Notes: generated by a model from the letters alone, not told the origin. A stretch of DNA of 64,000 nucleotides from Nitrospira tepida (GCF_947241125.1 NZ_OX365700.1:1674001-1738000), one strand, 5' to 3'; positions 30,982 to 40,931 are shown, counted from the first letter of the stretch. Made by a program: numbers and translations.

Positions 30982-31608
30982 GTGGCGAGGTATCGAGGTC
31001 CCGTCTGCCGATTATGCCGTCGAGAGGGAGAAAAGCTGTTTCTGAAAGGCTCCCGGTGCATGACCGAGAAATGCGCCATCGAGCGACGGAGTTATCCCCC
31101 TGGTCAGCACGGGCAGGGACGGCAACGGACGACGGACTATAGCGTTCAGCTACGCGAGAAACAGAAGCTGCGAAGAATTTACGGCCTGCAGGAGCGGCAA
31201 TTCCGGGGCGTCTTCCAGCGCGCCGAGCGGCGGACCGGGGTCACGGGCGAGATCCTGCTGTCGTTGCTCGAAAGTCGGCTCGACAATGTCGTGTATCGCC
31301 TCGGCTTCGCCGTCTCCCGCAAACAGGCCCGCCAGTTGGTCGGCCACGGGCATGTGTCCGTGAACGGCCGTAAGGTTGACATTCCGTCGCAGGTCTTGAA
31401 GACCGGAGACGTGATCGAGGTTCGTCCGGGCAGCCGGGAGATCACGACCGTGCTGTCGGCTCTGGATGCCGTCGATTCGCGCGGGGTGCCGGCCTGGCTG
31501 GAATTGGATCGGACGGCCTTTCGCGGCACCGTCAAGGCCACGCCGACGAAACAGGACGCCGCCGTCCCGGTGAATGAACAACTCGTGGTCGAGTTGTATT
31601 CACGATAA
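30982..31608 (+). CDS. rpsD: 30S ribosomal protein S4 (uS4)
   Basis: A 208-residue primary 16S rRNA-binding protein. The N-terminal zinc finger has C9, C12, C26 and C31. The S4 RNA-binding domain ([20 protein letters not shown]) follows. S4 represses the alpha operon in some bacteria. GTG start after GAGGTGAT. Confidence 0.96.
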   Translation: MARYRGPVCRLCRREGEKLFLKGSRCMTEKCAIERRSYPPGQHGQGRQRTTDYSVQLREKQKLRRIYGLQERQFRGVFQRAERRTGVTGEILLSLLESRLDNVVYRLGFAVSRKQARQLVGHGHVSVNGRKVDIPSQVLKTGDVIEVRPGSREITTVLSALDAVDSRGVPAWLELDRTAFRGTVKATPTKQDAAVPVNEQLVVELYSR

Positions 31609-31691
31609 CATCGCATGATCGGAATTCCGCCGGCCTCCCGCATCTGTGCCGGGGAGGCGGCGTCTAACATTGGTGAGATGAAGGGGGACCC

Positions 31692-32711
31692 ATGATCAAG
31701 CTCATGAAGGACTTTCAGATCCCGCTGCGGGTCGAAGTCGACAAAGAAACGCTCTCCCCGGTCTACGGGAAGTTCACGGCGGAGGCGTTTGAGCGAGGTT
31801 TTGGTACCACTGTGGGGAATGCCTTGCGGCGCGTGCTGTTGTCGTCATTGACCGGCGCGGCGGTCACGAGTGTCCGTATCGAGGGAGTCTTGCATGAGTT
31901 CTCCACGATTCCGGGAGTGACCGAGGATGTGACGACCATCCTGCTCAATATCAAGAGCCTGCGCCTCGCCCTCCAAGGGGAAAAACCGAAAACGATCCGT
32001 CTCCGCAAGAAGGGTCCGGGGGAAGCCAAGGGATCCGATATCGTTCATGACGGAGATTTGAGCATCCTGACCCCGGATCTGCACATCGCCACGCTCGACA
32101 AGGACGCCACGATCGACATCGAAATGGTCGTGAAGCACGGACGCGGCTATGTTCCGGCCGAACGCAACAAAGAGGAAGGGTTGCCGATCGGGGTGATCGC
32201 GGTCGATTCCATTTTTTCCCCGGTCAAGCGCGTCAATTTCCAGGTTGAGAACGCGCGGGTCGGACGGATGACCGACTACGACAAGCTGACCCTTGAAATT
32301 TGGACCGACGGCACCATTTCCCCCCGGGACGCGCTGTCGACGGCTGCGTCGATTCTACGCGACCATTTGGATATCTTCGTGAGTCCGGAGGATCGGCTGG
32401 AGGCGAAGCCGGAAGCCGGCGCCGAAGAGCAGCTCCAGGCGGTGAACCGCAATCTGTATCGCAATGTCAGCGAACTCGAACTGTCCGTCCGCGCGGCCAA
32501 TTGCTTGAAGAACGCCAATATCAAGACCATCGCCGACTTGGTACAGAAGACCGAATTGGAGATGCTGAAGACGAAGAATTTCGGAAAGAAGTCCTTGAAC
32601 GAAATCAAGGAAATTTTGACGGAGATGGGACTGGGCCTCGGGATGAAGCTTGAGCCGGCGGCGCTGCAAGGCGCCGGCGAATCCAACAGCAAACCCGACG
32701 TTTCTTCTTAA
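31692..32711 (+). CDS. rpoA: DNA-directed RNA polymerase subunit alpha
   Basis: A 339-residue alpha subunit. The N-terminal domain ([20 protein letters not shown]) dimerises and nucleates assembly with beta and beta'. The C-terminal domain ([20 protein letters not shown]) contacts DNA and activators. ATG at 31692 after AAGGGGG; a second Met is 4 residues in. Followed by rplQ. Confidence 0.97.
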   Translation: MIKLMKDFQIPLRVEVDKETLSPVYGKFTAEAFERGFGTTVGNALRRVLLSSLTGAAVTSVRIEGVLHEFSTIPGVTEDVTTILLNIKSLRLALQGEKPKTIRLRKKGPGEAKGSDIVHDGDLSILTPDLHIATLDKDATIDIEMVVKHGRGYVPAERNKEEGLPIGVIAVDSIFSPVKRVNFQVENARVGRMTDYDKLTLEIWTDGTISPRDALSTAASILRDHLDIFVSPEDRLEAKPEAGAEEQLQAVNRNLYRNVSELELSVRAANCLKNANIKTIADLVQKTELEMLKTKNFGKKSLNEIKEILTEMGLGLGMKLEPAALQGAGESNSKPDVSS

Positions 32712-32729
32712 GGGAAAAGGAAGGCTACC

Positions 32730-33200
32730 GTGCGACACGGCAAACGCGGAAGACAACTCGGACGGCAAACCAAGCATCGATGGGCGTTGTTTCGCAGCCT
32801 CGTCACGTCGCTGCTGGATCATGAGCGGATCGAAACCACGGAGGCCAAGGCGAAAGAGGTCCGGGGGTTCACCGACCGCATGATCACGCTCGGCAAGGAG
32901 GGGACATTGGCGGCCCGTCGGCGGGCGCTGGGGTTTATCCGGCGCAAGGACGTGGTCTCCAAGTTGTTCGGAGAGATGGCGGATCGGTTCCGGAGCCGGC
33001 CCGGAGGCTATACCCGGATTATCAAGACCCGGCGGCGCGTCGGAGATGCGGCGCATATGGTGGCCATCGAACTGGTGGCTCAGGCGGCGCAGGTTTCGAA
33101 GAAGGAAGCTCCCGCGGCCAAGAAATCCAAGCCCGGATCTGCATCATCCGGCCCAGCTACCGGCACCGGTGAGGCGGCCGCTCCCATCAGCAGCACCTAA
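32730..33200 (+). CDS. rplQ: 50S ribosomal protein L17 (bL17) with long C-terminal tail
   Basis: A 156-residue L17. The first 115 or so residues are the usual domain (MRHGKRGRQLGRQTKHRWAL start). A tail of about 40 residues rich in Lys, Ala, Pro, Ser and Gly follows. GTG start. It ends the ribosomal run; an inverted repeat lies 24 bp downstream. Confidence 0.94.
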   Translation: MRHGKRGRQLGRQTKHRWALFRSLVTSLLDHERIETTEAKAKEVRGFTDRMITLGKEGTLAARRRALGFIRRKDVVSKLFGEMADRFRSRPGGYTRIIKTRRRVGDAAHMVAIELVAQAAQVSKKEAPAAKKSKPGSASSGPATGTGEAAAPISST

Positions 33201-33224
33201 GCGTTTCCCTGACTCACTCTCTCC

Positions 33225-33256
33225 GCGGCGTATCTAGCTTCAGCCGGATACGCCGC
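33225..33256. terminator. Inverted repeat after rplQ, possible terminator
   Basis: GCGGCGTATC at 33225-33234 pairs perfectly with GATACGCCGC at 33247-33256 around a 12-base loop. No T run follows, so termination would need help or the repeat may mainly protect the 3' end of the ribosomal transcript. Confidence 0.45.
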
Positions 33257-33300
33257 TGCATCTGGACACTCCCGCTTCGCGCTTCCCTACCTGCGACTTA

Positions 33301-33329
33301 TTTACTTGGACCGACCTCCATGCTACTAT
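33301..33329 (+). promoter_or_regulatory. Extended -10 promoter candidate for lptC
   Basis: TTTACT at 33301-33306 and TACTAT at 33324-33329 are 17 bp apart, and TGC directly before the -10 hexamer makes it an extended -10. It stands 27 bp before lptC. The block is strikingly like the one before aroB at 44011-44039. Confidence 0.5.
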
Positions 33330-33356
33330 CATGCCAGTTAAAGATCGCGTTGTGTC

Positions 33357-33950
33357 GTGACCTTCGCTTCTGTGATGTCCTGGCAACAGTGGGTTCGGGG
33401 GTTTCTGCTCGCGCTTGCGGTAGTTTCTAGCACCTTTCTCGCGTACCTCCTGCTGACCCGAACTGAGTCGACGTCCCCACGGACCGCTGCGCCCAAGCCG
33501 TTGCGTGATCAAGCCGATGCCGGGATGGAGCAGTTTACCTTTACGCAGACGAAAGACGGCGTGGTCCAATGGGAGGTGAAGGCCAAGCAGGCTAGCCTCT
33601 ATGAAGAACAAAACCATGCATTGTTAAAGACGGTCGAGGTGACGTTGTTTGGCGTGCGCGGGCGTGAGTTGACGGTTGAAGGAGACGAGGCACGGCTCAA
33701 TACGTCCAATAAGAACTTCGAAATCGAAAACCGCGAACGGGACCTTGTCATTCATCTCGATGGAGGCTATACGATCTACACCAATCATGTGCAGTGGACC
33801 GACAAGCGCCAGGAATTGGAGACGCAGGACCCCGTGATCATTGAAGGCAAGGGCATGCGGATCACGGGACGGGGGTTATTGGGGAAGGTGGAGCGTGAAG
33901 AGTTTCAAGTATTGGACGATGTGCGTGTGGACCTTGACGCGGCTCAGTAG
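33357..33950 (+). CDS. lptC: LPS export protein LptC
   Basis: The bitopic inner-membrane link between the LptBFG transporter and the LptA bridge. The 197-residue product has one N-terminal membrane segment (residues about 13-33) and a periplasmic domain of the LptC type. GTG at 33357; an internal ATG lies 6 residues in. Overlaps lptA and is followed by lptB, which supports the call more than sequence alone. Confidence 0.8.
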   Translation: MTFASVMSWQQWVRGFLLALAVVSSTFLAYLLLTRTESTSPRTAAPKPLRDQADAGMEQFTFTQTKDGVVQWEVKAKQASLYEEQNHALLKTVEVTLFGVRGRELTVEGDEARLNTSNKNFEIENRERDLVIHLDGGYTIYTNHVQWTDKRQELETQDPVIIEGKGMRITGRGLLGKVEREEFQVLDDVRVDLDAAQ

Positions 33951-34542
33951 CCGTGTCGTCGTGGCCGGCCTTCTCTGCGCGGCTTCGGCTCTGGCCCAGG
34001 AACAGCGGGCCACACCCGATGAGAAAACGACCATTACCGCGAAGAAGATGACGGTCCGGAATCAGGAGAACAAAGCGATCTTTGAAGGGGCAGTGGTCCT
34101 CACACGGGGGCCGCTGGTGGTGCATTCAGATACCATGGTGATGCTGTATCAGGGAAAAGCCGACAGCGCGGCGTCACCGGGCGGCCAAACGGCTTCGTGC
34201 GGGTCTGGGGAGGGGGCTTCGCGCGGAAAGCCCGCGGCGGGACGGGATCAGAAGCCTAATGCTGGCCAAGCCATGCCGACGGTATCCGACCGCAAGGTGT
34301 GCCTGATCGAAGCCAGCGGGAACGTCACGATCGAAAAGGATGAGGGGCGCGCCATCTGCCGCAAGGCGGTGTTCTATCAGGAGGAAGAGAAAATTGTGCT
34401 GACGGGAGATCCCGTGGTGTGGCAACGTGGAACCCGTGTCACGGGGCAGAAGATCACCATGTTCCTGGCGGAAGATCGCAGCGTTGTGGAAGGCGGTTCC
34501 CATGTCACCATCGTTCCAGAAGGAGAACGCCGGTCGCCATGA
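33919..34542 (+). CDS. lptA: LPS transport periplasmic protein LptA
   Basis: A periplasmic beta-jellyroll bridge protein carrying LPS to the outer membrane. ATG at 33919 gives a signal peptide ending ASALAQ. The OstA-like core is split: after VVHSDTMVMLYQGKAD comes a stretch of about 45 residues rich in Gly, Ala, Ser, Pro and Lys before the fold resumes at VCLIEASGNVTIEKDEGRA. Length is 207 residues. Its start overlaps lptC by 32 bases and its end overlaps lptB by 4. Confidence 0.8.
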   Translation: MCVWTLTRLSSRVVVAGLLCAASALAQEQRATPDEKTTITAKKMTVRNQENKAIFEGAVVLTRGPLVVHSDTMVMLYQGKADSAASPGGQTASCGSGEGASRGKPAAGRDQKPNAGQAMPTVSDRKVCLIEASGNVTIEKDEGRAICRKAVFYQEEEKIVLTGDPVVWQRGTRVTGQKITMFLAEDRSVVEGGSHVTIVPEGERRSP

Positions 34543-35327
34543 GTAAGGGAAAGGCCGTGAGCCTCATCCCTGTGGACAGTGTCGCTCGGAGTCAGGCTCG
34601 CGTCGAAGACCGCCTGGCCGGGGAAGGACTGGTCAAGAGTTTCAAAGGCCGGACGGTCGTCAAAGGAGTCCAGCTTGATGTGACCGCGGGAGAAATCGTG
34701 GGGTTGCTGGGGCCCAATGGCGCCGGCAAGACGACGATCTTCGACATGATGGTGGGGCTCTGCCAGCCGGATGCCGGGACCATCAGTCTCGGCGAGCAGG
34801 TCGTGACCGCGCTGCCCATGTACCAACGGGCTCGTCTCGGCCTTGGATACCTTCCACAGGAGTCTTCCGTGTTCCGGCGCTTGTCGGTGGAAGACAACAT
34901 CATGGCGATTCTTGAAATGCTCGAGCTGTCGAATGAAGAACAGGAACAACGGTTGGAAGCCTTGCTGAAGGAATTGGACCTGACGCCGCTTCGGAAGAGC
35001 AAAGCCTATGCGCTCTCGGGCGGCGAACGGCGGCGGCTAGAAATTACGCGCGCGCTCGCCACCCGCCCGCGCTTCCTGTTGCTCGACGAACCGTTTGCGG
35101 GCATTGACCCCATTGCGGTGGCGGAGATTCAGCACATCATCACCCGCATGAAGCACCGGCACATCGGCATTCTGATTACCGACCACAATGTGCAGGAAAC
35201 CTTGTCCATTACCGATCGTGCTTACATCATCAACGAGGGCACGATCTTGGAAGCGGGAACGCCGGAAGTCATCGTGAATAGTGCGGTGGCACGCGCGGTA
35301 TACTTGGGAGACCGCTTCCAATTGTAG
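34539..35327 (+). CDS. lptB: LPS export ABC transporter ATP-binding protein LptB
   Basis: The ATPase that drives LPS extraction from the inner membrane with LptF and LptG, which are not in this window. Walker A GPNGAGKTT, signature LSGGERRRLE, Walker B FLLLDEPFAGID and the H-loop ITDHN are intact in 262 residues. ATG at 34539 is chosen for its AGAAGGAG site and ATGA overlap with lptA. About 25 extra N-terminal residues precede the ABC domain. Confidence 0.93.
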   Translation: MSKGKAVSLIPVDSVARSQARVEDRLAGEGLVKSFKGRTVVKGVQLDVTAGEIVGLLGPNGAGKTTIFDMMVGLCQPDAGTISLGEQVVTALPMYQRARLGLGYLPQESSVFRRLSVEDNIMAILEMLELSNEEQEQRLEALLKELDLTPLRKSKAYALSGGERRRLEITRALATRPRFLLLDEPFAGIDPIAVAEIQHIITRMKHRHIGILITDHNVQETLSITDRAYIINEGTILEAGTPEVIVNSAVARAVYLGDRFQL

Positions 35328-35350
35328 CGCCGGTTCACGGGATATCCATC

Positions 35351-36859
35351 ATGAAACTCAGGCTCGATCTCAGACTCAGCCAAAAGTTGATCATGACGCC
35401 GCAGCTCCAGCAGGCGATCAAGCTGTTGCAATTGTCCCGTCTGGAACTGCAACAGACATTGGAGCAGCATCTGCTCGAGAATCCGGTTCTCGAAGAAGTG
35501 CAGTCGGAGGTGGAAGAGGCCGAGGCGGCGGCAAGCGAGGACGGTGTTCCGCCCGTCGAGCCTTCCAACGACACCGTCGCCTCGGCCGAATCGGCCGGCA
35601 CCGCGAACGATCGCGACAACCCCGAAGAGCTGTCGGCCTCGGGGTGGGAGGACTATTTCGACAGCGACCGCCGTGCCGGCGATGTGGAGTATCCTTCCGG
35701 GGGGCAGGATGAGATGCCGTCCTTCGAACAGACGCTTACCACGGCCACGTCGCTGGAGGAGCATTTGCGTTGGCAACTTTCCCTGTGCGGGTTATCGGAA
35801 CGGGAGAAGATGATCGGACGTCTGATCATCGGCAATCTTGACGACGACGGCTATTTGAGGATTTCGCTGGAGGAAGTCGTCGCGGGCACCGATTTCACGC
35901 CGACCGAAGCGGAGAACGTCCTCAGCGAAATTCAGAAGTTCGACCCGGCCGGCGTCGGCGCGCGCAACCTGCCGGAATGTTTATTGCTGCAATTGGGTTA
36001 TCTCGGCCGCAGCCCGATCGGGTCCATCGGCGCCAGGCCCGGGGCCTTGCGGGGGGCGGTCGTGGAGTCCATCATTCTCCATCATCTGAAGGATCTGGAG
36101 AAAAAGCAGTACGCCAAGATCGCCAAGACCCTGGATGTCAGTTGCGAGGAGGTGTTCGAAGCCACGCGCGTCATCGAGGGGCTGGAGCCCAAGCCCGGCC
36201 GTCCGTTCTCCTCGACAGACAATCATGTGATTGTGCCGGATGTGTTCGTGGTCAAACACGAAGGCCAATGGGTTGTGCTCCTGAACGACGAAGGTCTGCC
36301 ACGGATGCGGATCAGCCCCTATTGCAAGCAGCTTCTGGCGACGCAGGGGGCCTCGGGGGAAACCAAAGCCTACCTCGATGAAAAAATGCGTGCGGCCCAA
36401 TGGGTGTTGCGCAGTATCGAACAGCGCAACAAAACGATCGTCAAGGTCGTCAGCAGCATCGTGAAATTCCAGGAAGCGTTTTTTGAACAGGGCGTGCAGC
36501 ACTTGCGTCCGTTGGTATTGAAGCAGGTGGCCGACGACGTGGGGATGCATGAGTCGACGATCAGCCGCGTCACCGCGAACAAATATCTGTATTGTCCTCA
36601 AGGAATGGTGGAGTTGAAATATTTCTTCAATGCGGGGCTTCAGCGGACCGACCTGCAGGGAGAGATGCTCTCGTCGGTGACGGTGCGGGAAATGATTCGC
36701 CGAATGGTCGCGGAAGAGGACAGCGCTCACCCACTGAAGGATGAGGAGATTGCCGCCCGGCTCCGCGGCCAACAGATCATGATTGCACGGCGGACCGTTG
36801 CCAAGTACCGAGCCGAAGAGAACATCCCCTCTGCCAGCCAGCGGAAGCGTTTTTTCTGA
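35351..36859 (+). CDS. rpoN: RNA polymerase sigma-54 factor
   Basis: A 502-residue alternative sigma factor for enhancer-dependent promoters. The glutamine-rich region I (PQLQQAIKLLQLSRLELQQ) and the RpoN box (ARRTVAKYR) near the C-terminus are intact. lptB-rpoN-hpf-rapZ is a widespread order. Its presence matters because the nitrogen genes downstream appear to use sigma70-type promoters with RNA-based control. Confidence 0.97.
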   Translation: MKLRLDLRLSQKLIMTPQLQQAIKLLQLSRLELQQTLEQHLLENPVLEEVQSEVEEAEAAASEDGVPPVEPSNDTVASAESAGTANDRDNPEELSASGWEDYFDSDRRAGDVEYPSGGQDEMPSFEQTLTTATSLEEHLRWQLSLCGLSEREKMIGRLIIGNLDDDGYLRISLEEVVAGTDFTPTEAENVLSEIQKFDPAGVGARNLPECLLLQLGYLGRSPIGSIGARPGALRGAVVESIILHHLKDLEKKQYAKIAKTLDVSCEEVFEATRVIEGLEPKPGRPFSSTDNHVIVPDVFVVKHEGQWVVLLNDEGLPRMRISPYCKQLLATQGASGETKAYLDEKMRAAQWVLRSIEQRNKTIVKVVSSIVKFQEAFFEQGVQHLRPLVLKQVADDVGMHESTISRVTANKYLYCPQGMVELKYFFNAGLQRTDLQGEMLSSVTVREMIRRMVAEEDSAHPLKDEEIAARLRGQQIMIARRTVAKYRAEENIPSASQRKRFF

Positions 36860-37004
36860 CCACGAATCGAGCTCACCTCTGGGCTTCTCCTCACTGAAGG
36901 GGAGGCGAGGCCATGCTCCCGCCAGTTATTGAATCTCCATGCATAAGCGTCGAGGTGTTCAAGAGTCAAGCCGGTCGCCTATTCCAAATGAAACGGAGCG
37001 AGCG

Positions 37005-37532
37005 ATGAACATTGTAATTACGGGGCGTCACATTCGCATTACCCATGCCTTGCGGGAGTATGTGCAGCAGAAAGTCGAGCGGCTGGGGCGATACAGCCTG
37101 CCGCTCAGCAGTGTGCAGATGATTCTGTCCGTGGAGAAATTTCGCCATCAAGCCGAGATCGTCTGCGTCTTCAACGGGAAACAATATCGTGCCAAAGCCT
37201 CGTCGCATGAAATGTATGCTTCGATCGACGACGTGACCGATAAACTCGATCGGCAGATGCGGAAAAAGAAGGACAAGCTCGTCAGCCATAAAGGAGCGAG
37301 GCGCCGGGAGACACTGGCCAGAATCCCGTCCCGAGAAGCGGAAGAGGCGCAGAGCGTTTCGGTCAACCGGACCCAGGCTGAAACATTGACGGTTCATGAA
37401 GCGCTCAGTCGATTGCCGATGGAAGCGGCCTCGTTGCTCTTTTTCACGGAAGCTGCATCAGGATCAGTGTTGGCATTGCGCCGCGGCGCCGGCGGCGCGG
37501 TCGAACTGATTGTGCCGCAGGCTCAACCATAG
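37005..37532 (+). CDS. hpf: Ribosome hibernation-promoting factor, long form
   Basis: Binds the 30S decoding site in stationary phase and, in the long form, dimerises ribosomes. Residues 1 to about 100 are the HPF/RaiA domain (MNIVITGRHIRITHALREYV). A divergent C-terminal dimerisation-like domain ends the 175 residues. ATG at 37005 is chosen because homology begins there and GGAG is upstream. Confidence 0.9.
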   Translation: MNIVITGRHIRITHALREYVQQKVERLGRYSLPLSSVQMILSVEKFRHQAEIVCVFNGKQYRAKASSHEMYASIDDVTDKLDRQMRKKKDKLVSHKGARRRETLARIPSREAEEAQSVSVNRTQAETLTVHEALSRLPMEAASLLFFTEAASGSVLALRRGAGGAVELIVPQAQP

Positions 37533-37543
37533 GGCGGAGTTCA

Positions 37544-38410
37544 ATGACGGATTTTCAGTTGGTGATCATCAGCGGCCTGTCGGGTTCCGGGAAAACGCAT
37601 GCCCTGAAGTGCTTTGAGGACGAAGGGTATTTCTGTGTGGATAATCTGCCGCCCGCGCTGCTCCCAACTTTCGTCGAGTTGTGTCGGCAGCAGGGCGATG
37701 AGGTCAGAAACGTCGCCTTGGGTATCGATATTCGTGAGCGCGCGTTTCTCGGTGATCTGAGAGCGAATCTGGAAGGCATCAGGCGAAGAGACTACAAGCT
37801 CCGCCTGCTGTTTTTTGAAGCAAAAGAAGACGTGCTGGTCAGGCGGTTCTCTGAGTCGCGTCGGCCTCATCCGGTCATGCCCCAAGCCCCTCTCCTGGAC
37901 GCCGTTCGTGTCGAGAAGGAACGGTTGCAGGACCTCCGCGACATCGCGGACCTGATCATCGACACCTCGGACTTGACCGTTCATGACCTCAAAGGGGTGC
38001 TGAGCCGATACATACACAAAGAGGCGGCGGGTCGCCGCATGACGATTTCTCTCATCACCTTCGGATTCAAGTTCGGCGTTCCGTATGACATTGATCTGCT
38101 TTTCGACGTGCGTTTTATGAAGAACCCGTATTTTCATCAGGAGATGAAAGCCTTAACGGGCGAAGACAAGCGGGTGCAAGCGTACGTATTGGAGGATTCC
38201 GCGGCCTGCGAGTTTGTCGAGAAGCTGCTCGATCTGCTGAAGTTTCTGATCCCTCTGTTTGAACGGGAACACCGCAGTTACCTGAATATCGGCATCGGAT
38301 GCACGGGGGGGCGCCATCGTTCTATCGCCGTGGCCTGCCATGTCCGGGACGCCTTGGCCGCCCAAGGATTCGAGCCCATCCTGTTTCATCGCGACATTCA
38401 CAAGTCTTAA
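37544..38410 (+). CDS. rapZ: RNase adapter protein RapZ
   Basis: A 288-residue member of the RapZ/YvcJ family, a nucleotide-binding protein that in E. coli recruits RNase E to the GlmZ small RNA. P loop SGLSGSGKT, the DNLPP motif and the C-terminal GCTGGRHRSIA are present. Its target here is unknown. No ptsN gene lies between hpf and rapZ, unlike in many proteobacteria. Confidence 0.94.
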   Translation: MTDFQLVIISGLSGSGKTHALKCFEDEGYFCVDNLPPALLPTFVELCRQQGDEVRNVALGIDIRERAFLGDLRANLEGIRRRDYKLRLLFFEAKEDVLVRRFSESRRPHPVMPQAPLLDAVRVEKERLQDLRDIADLIIDTSDLTVHDLKGVLSRYIHKEAAGRRMTISLITFGFKFGVPYDIDLLFDVRFMKNPYFHQEMKALTGEDKRVQAYVLEDSAACEFVEKLLDLLKFLIPLFEREHRSYLNIGIGCTGGRHRSIAVACHVRDALAAQGFEPILFHRDIHKS

Positions 38411-38454
38411 TCGGTCGAGTCCTCCCGCAACGCGCGCACTGAACGGCGCTTTGC

Positions 38455-38482
38455 TTGACACATGTAGGACATGGACTATACT
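38455..38482 (+). promoter_or_regulatory. Sigma70-type promoter for the pil operon
   Basis: TTGACA at 38455-38460 and TATACT at 38477-38482 are separated by 16 bp. The promoter lies about 135 bp before pilM. The remaining gap (38411-38616) holds no other recognised feature. Confidence 0.65.
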
Positions 38483-38616
38483 TGGCAATGTCCCACACTG
38501 CGTGTGAACTAAAACGAAAAGTCAAGTACAGATCAGGCCCTATAAAGAACTAGGCATAAAGGTCTGTGCTGGAATGTCTTCGATGGAGTGTGTCGAGCGA
38601 TAGAGGCGGTTCATCT

Positions 38617-39723
38617 ATGTTGGCACAACTACGCAACGTCCTGTCAGCCGATTTTTCAACTCTTCTCTCTTCCAGGCGGCAGCTTATCGGACTCGACATC
38701 GGCTCCAGCGCGATCAAATTGGTCCAGTTGAAGGAAGTGAAGGGTCGGTACGTCCTGCAAAAGTGTGCGGTGAAACCGCTTGAGCCGGAGGTCATTGTCG
38801 ACGGAACCGTCATGGACGAAGGCCGCGTCGTCGCGGCCATTCGGGAGCTCATGTCCGAGCAAGGAATCAAGCACAAACAGGCGGCCATTTCGATTTCAGG
38901 ACATGCGGTGATTGTGAAAAAGATCAGCCTGCCGCCGATGCCGGATAATGAACTGGCAGAGCAGGTTAAGCTGGCTGCTGAACAATACATCCCCTTTGAT
39001 ATCAATGAGGTCAATCTGGATTTTCATGTGTTGAACGGGACGGACGGCAGTGGGGACGGCGACGGCCAGATGTCGATTTTGCTCGTAGCGGCGAAGAAGG
39101 ACAAGGTGAATGAGCTCTGCGAACTGGTCAAGACCGCGGGATTGACCCCCAGTGTTATGGACGTGGATGCCTTTGCCATCCAAAACATGCATGAGGTCAA
39201 TTACCCGATGACCAAGGGAGACGTCACGACGATCGTCAATATCGGTGCCAGCGTGATGAACGTCAATATCGTTCAGAATGGCGCGTCGCTCTTTACCCGG
39301 GATATTCCTCTCGGAGGCAATCGTTACACGGAAGCCATTCAAAGAGAATTGGGCCTATCCTTCGAAGAGGCGGAAGAAGTGAAGAAGAGCGAACGTCCGA
39401 GCAGCAGCCAAGAGGAGGTCGTTCGGAGCGTCATGGAGAGCCTCAATGCGGAGGTGGCGTCGGAGATCGGGCGCACCATTGATTACTATAAAAGTACGGC
39501 TGGAGACGGAGATGTGGAGCGCCTCCTTCTTTGTGGAGGGGGGGCCAAAGCAAGTGGATTACTCGAACAACTTCGTGATCGTATGCGGGTCAAAGTCGAA
39601 TTAGCCAATCCCTTTCAGGAGATTGACTGCACGGCAGCCGATGTCGATCCTGCCACGCTTGATGAAATGAGCGCCGTTGCCGCGGTGGGCGTTGGCCTTG
39701 CGTTGCGTGTAATGGGGGACTGA
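38617..39723 (+). CDS. pilM: Type IV pilus assembly protein PilM
   Basis: A 368-residue actin-like cytoplasmic protein that joins PilN at the inner-membrane alignment complex. The phosphate motif LIGLDIGSSAIKLVQL and the later LLLCGGGAKASGL motif are visible. ATG at 38617 with AGAGG upstream. Its stop overlaps the pilN start by one base. Confidence 0.95.
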   Translation: MLAQLRNVLSADFSTLLSSRRQLIGLDIGSSAIKLVQLKEVKGRYVLQKCAVKPLEPEVIVDGTVMDEGRVVAAIRELMSEQGIKHKQAAISISGHAVIVKKISLPPMPDNELAEQVKLAAEQYIPFDINEVNLDFHVLNGTDGSGDGDGQMSILLVAAKKDKVNELCELVKTAGLTPSVMDVDAFAIQNMHEVNYPMTKGDVTTIVNIGASVMNVNIVQNGASLFTRDIPLGGNRYTEAIQRELGLSFEEAEEVKKSERPSSSQEEVVRSVMESLNAEVASEIGRTIDYYKSTAGDGDVERLLLCGGGAKASGLLEQLRDRMRVKVELANPFQEIDCTAADVDPATLDEMSAVAAVGVGLALRVMGD

Positions 39724-40277
39724 TGATTCGGATCAATCTTATCGCCGGACCTCGGGCCAAGAAAGCGCAACCCGCGCAGTGGGGGGCACGAGCGGAGGCC
39801 ATGAGTGGGGCCGCCATCATCGGGCTCACGCTGCTGATCGCCTGGTGGTACGTGGGCGCGCTTCAAGAGGAGCGTCAAGCCAAAGAACAGGAGAAGCAGG
39901 AAAAGGGGAGACAAATCGCCGCGCTCAAGGAACAGGTCAAGCAAGTTGATGGATTTGAACAAAAGAAGAAGACGCTCGAAGATAAGAATCGGATTATCGA
40001 TCAGCTCGAAAAATCACGGTCCGGTCCAGTGAAAGTGATGGACCATCTCAGCCGGAGTCTTGATCCGCTGAAGTTGTGGCTGTCGAAGATGTCAATGAAG
40101 GAAGGGCGAGTGGAGGTCGAAGGACGGGCGCTTACGAACGATGACATCGTAGAGTTCGTGAATAATCTGCGTCGAACGGAATATTTTACCGCGATTCAAC
40201 TGATGGAGTCCCGCGCAGCGACCGAAGGCAAGACAGGAGTATTCAGCTTCAAGATCACTTTCGCGCTGAGGACCTAA
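39723..40277 (+). CDS. pilN: Type IV pilus assembly protein PilN
   Basis: A 184-residue bitopic protein. The short cytoplasmic start IRINLIAGPR, which binds PilM, is followed by one membrane segment, a charged coiled coil of about 60 residues and a periplasmic ferredoxin-like domain. Pairs with PilO. Confidence 0.93.
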   Translation: MIRINLIAGPRAKKAQPAQWGARAEAMSGAAIIGLTLLIAWWYVGALQEERQAKEQEKQEKGRQIAALKEQVKQVDGFEQKKKTLEDKNRIIDQLEKSRSGPVKVMDHLSRSLDPLKLWLSKMSMKEGRVEVEGRALTNDDIVEFVNNLRRTEYFTAIQLMESRAATEGKTGVFSFKITFALRT

Positions 40278-40280
40278 ACA

Positions 40281-40931
40281 GTGGACATGCCCAAACTGAA
40301 TCTGGATTCTCTGCATAGCGTGCCACTGTCCCAGAAGCTGGCGCTGCTGGGACTCATCATCGCCGGGATCATGGCCGGAGTGTACTACTACTATATCGAG
40401 CCCGAGAACGAACAGATCAGCCAGCTCCAAACTCAGATTGTCCAACTGGATGCGGAAGTTCAGAATCTCACGATCAAAGTGAAACATCTCGATGAACTGG
40501 TCGCGGCGACTAAACAGTTGGAGATCGAGCTCGCCAAGAAAAAAGAGCGGCTGCCGCCATCCGAGGAGGCCGTGATGCTGCTGAAGCAACTGTCGGATCT
40601 CGGATCTCGGCTTGGGTTGGATATCAAACTGTGGAAACCTGCTCCTCCTGCTGAAGACCCTTCCAAGCTCTTTGTCCGGATGCCGGTCAGCGTCGAGGTG
40701 ACCGGCGGATACCATACGGCGGCTATTTTCTTTGACCGTGTCAACCGCTTGCCCCGTATTATCAATGTGTCGGACTTGAGGATGGGGAATCCACAGGTCG
40801 AAAAAGGACGGGTTGTGACGCAAACTGTATTTGATTTGGTGGCCTTTGCGGCGCCGGAAGAGCGAGTCGCATCGGTCAATGCGTCAAGTCCTGCTGTTCC
40901 CGCGACGCTTCCGGGGAATGTCAAGCGATGA
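40281..40931 (+). CDS. pilO: Type IV pilus assembly protein PilO
   Basis: A 216-residue PilN partner with one membrane segment (about residues 20-40), a coiled coil and a periplasmic domain. GTG at 40281 after GAGG; an ATG two codons later is an alternative. The stop overlaps pilP by 4 bases. Confidence 0.92.
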   Translation: MDMPKLNLDSLHSVPLSQKLALLGLIIAGIMAGVYYYYIEPENEQISQLQTQIVQLDAEVQNLTIKVKHLDELVAATKQLEIELAKKKERLPPSEEAVMLLKQLSDLGSRLGLDIKLWKPAPPAEDPSKLFVRMPVSVEVTGGYHTAAIFFDRVNRLPRIINVSDLRMGNPQVEKGRVVTQTVFDLVAFAAPEERVASVNASSPAVPATLPGNVKR

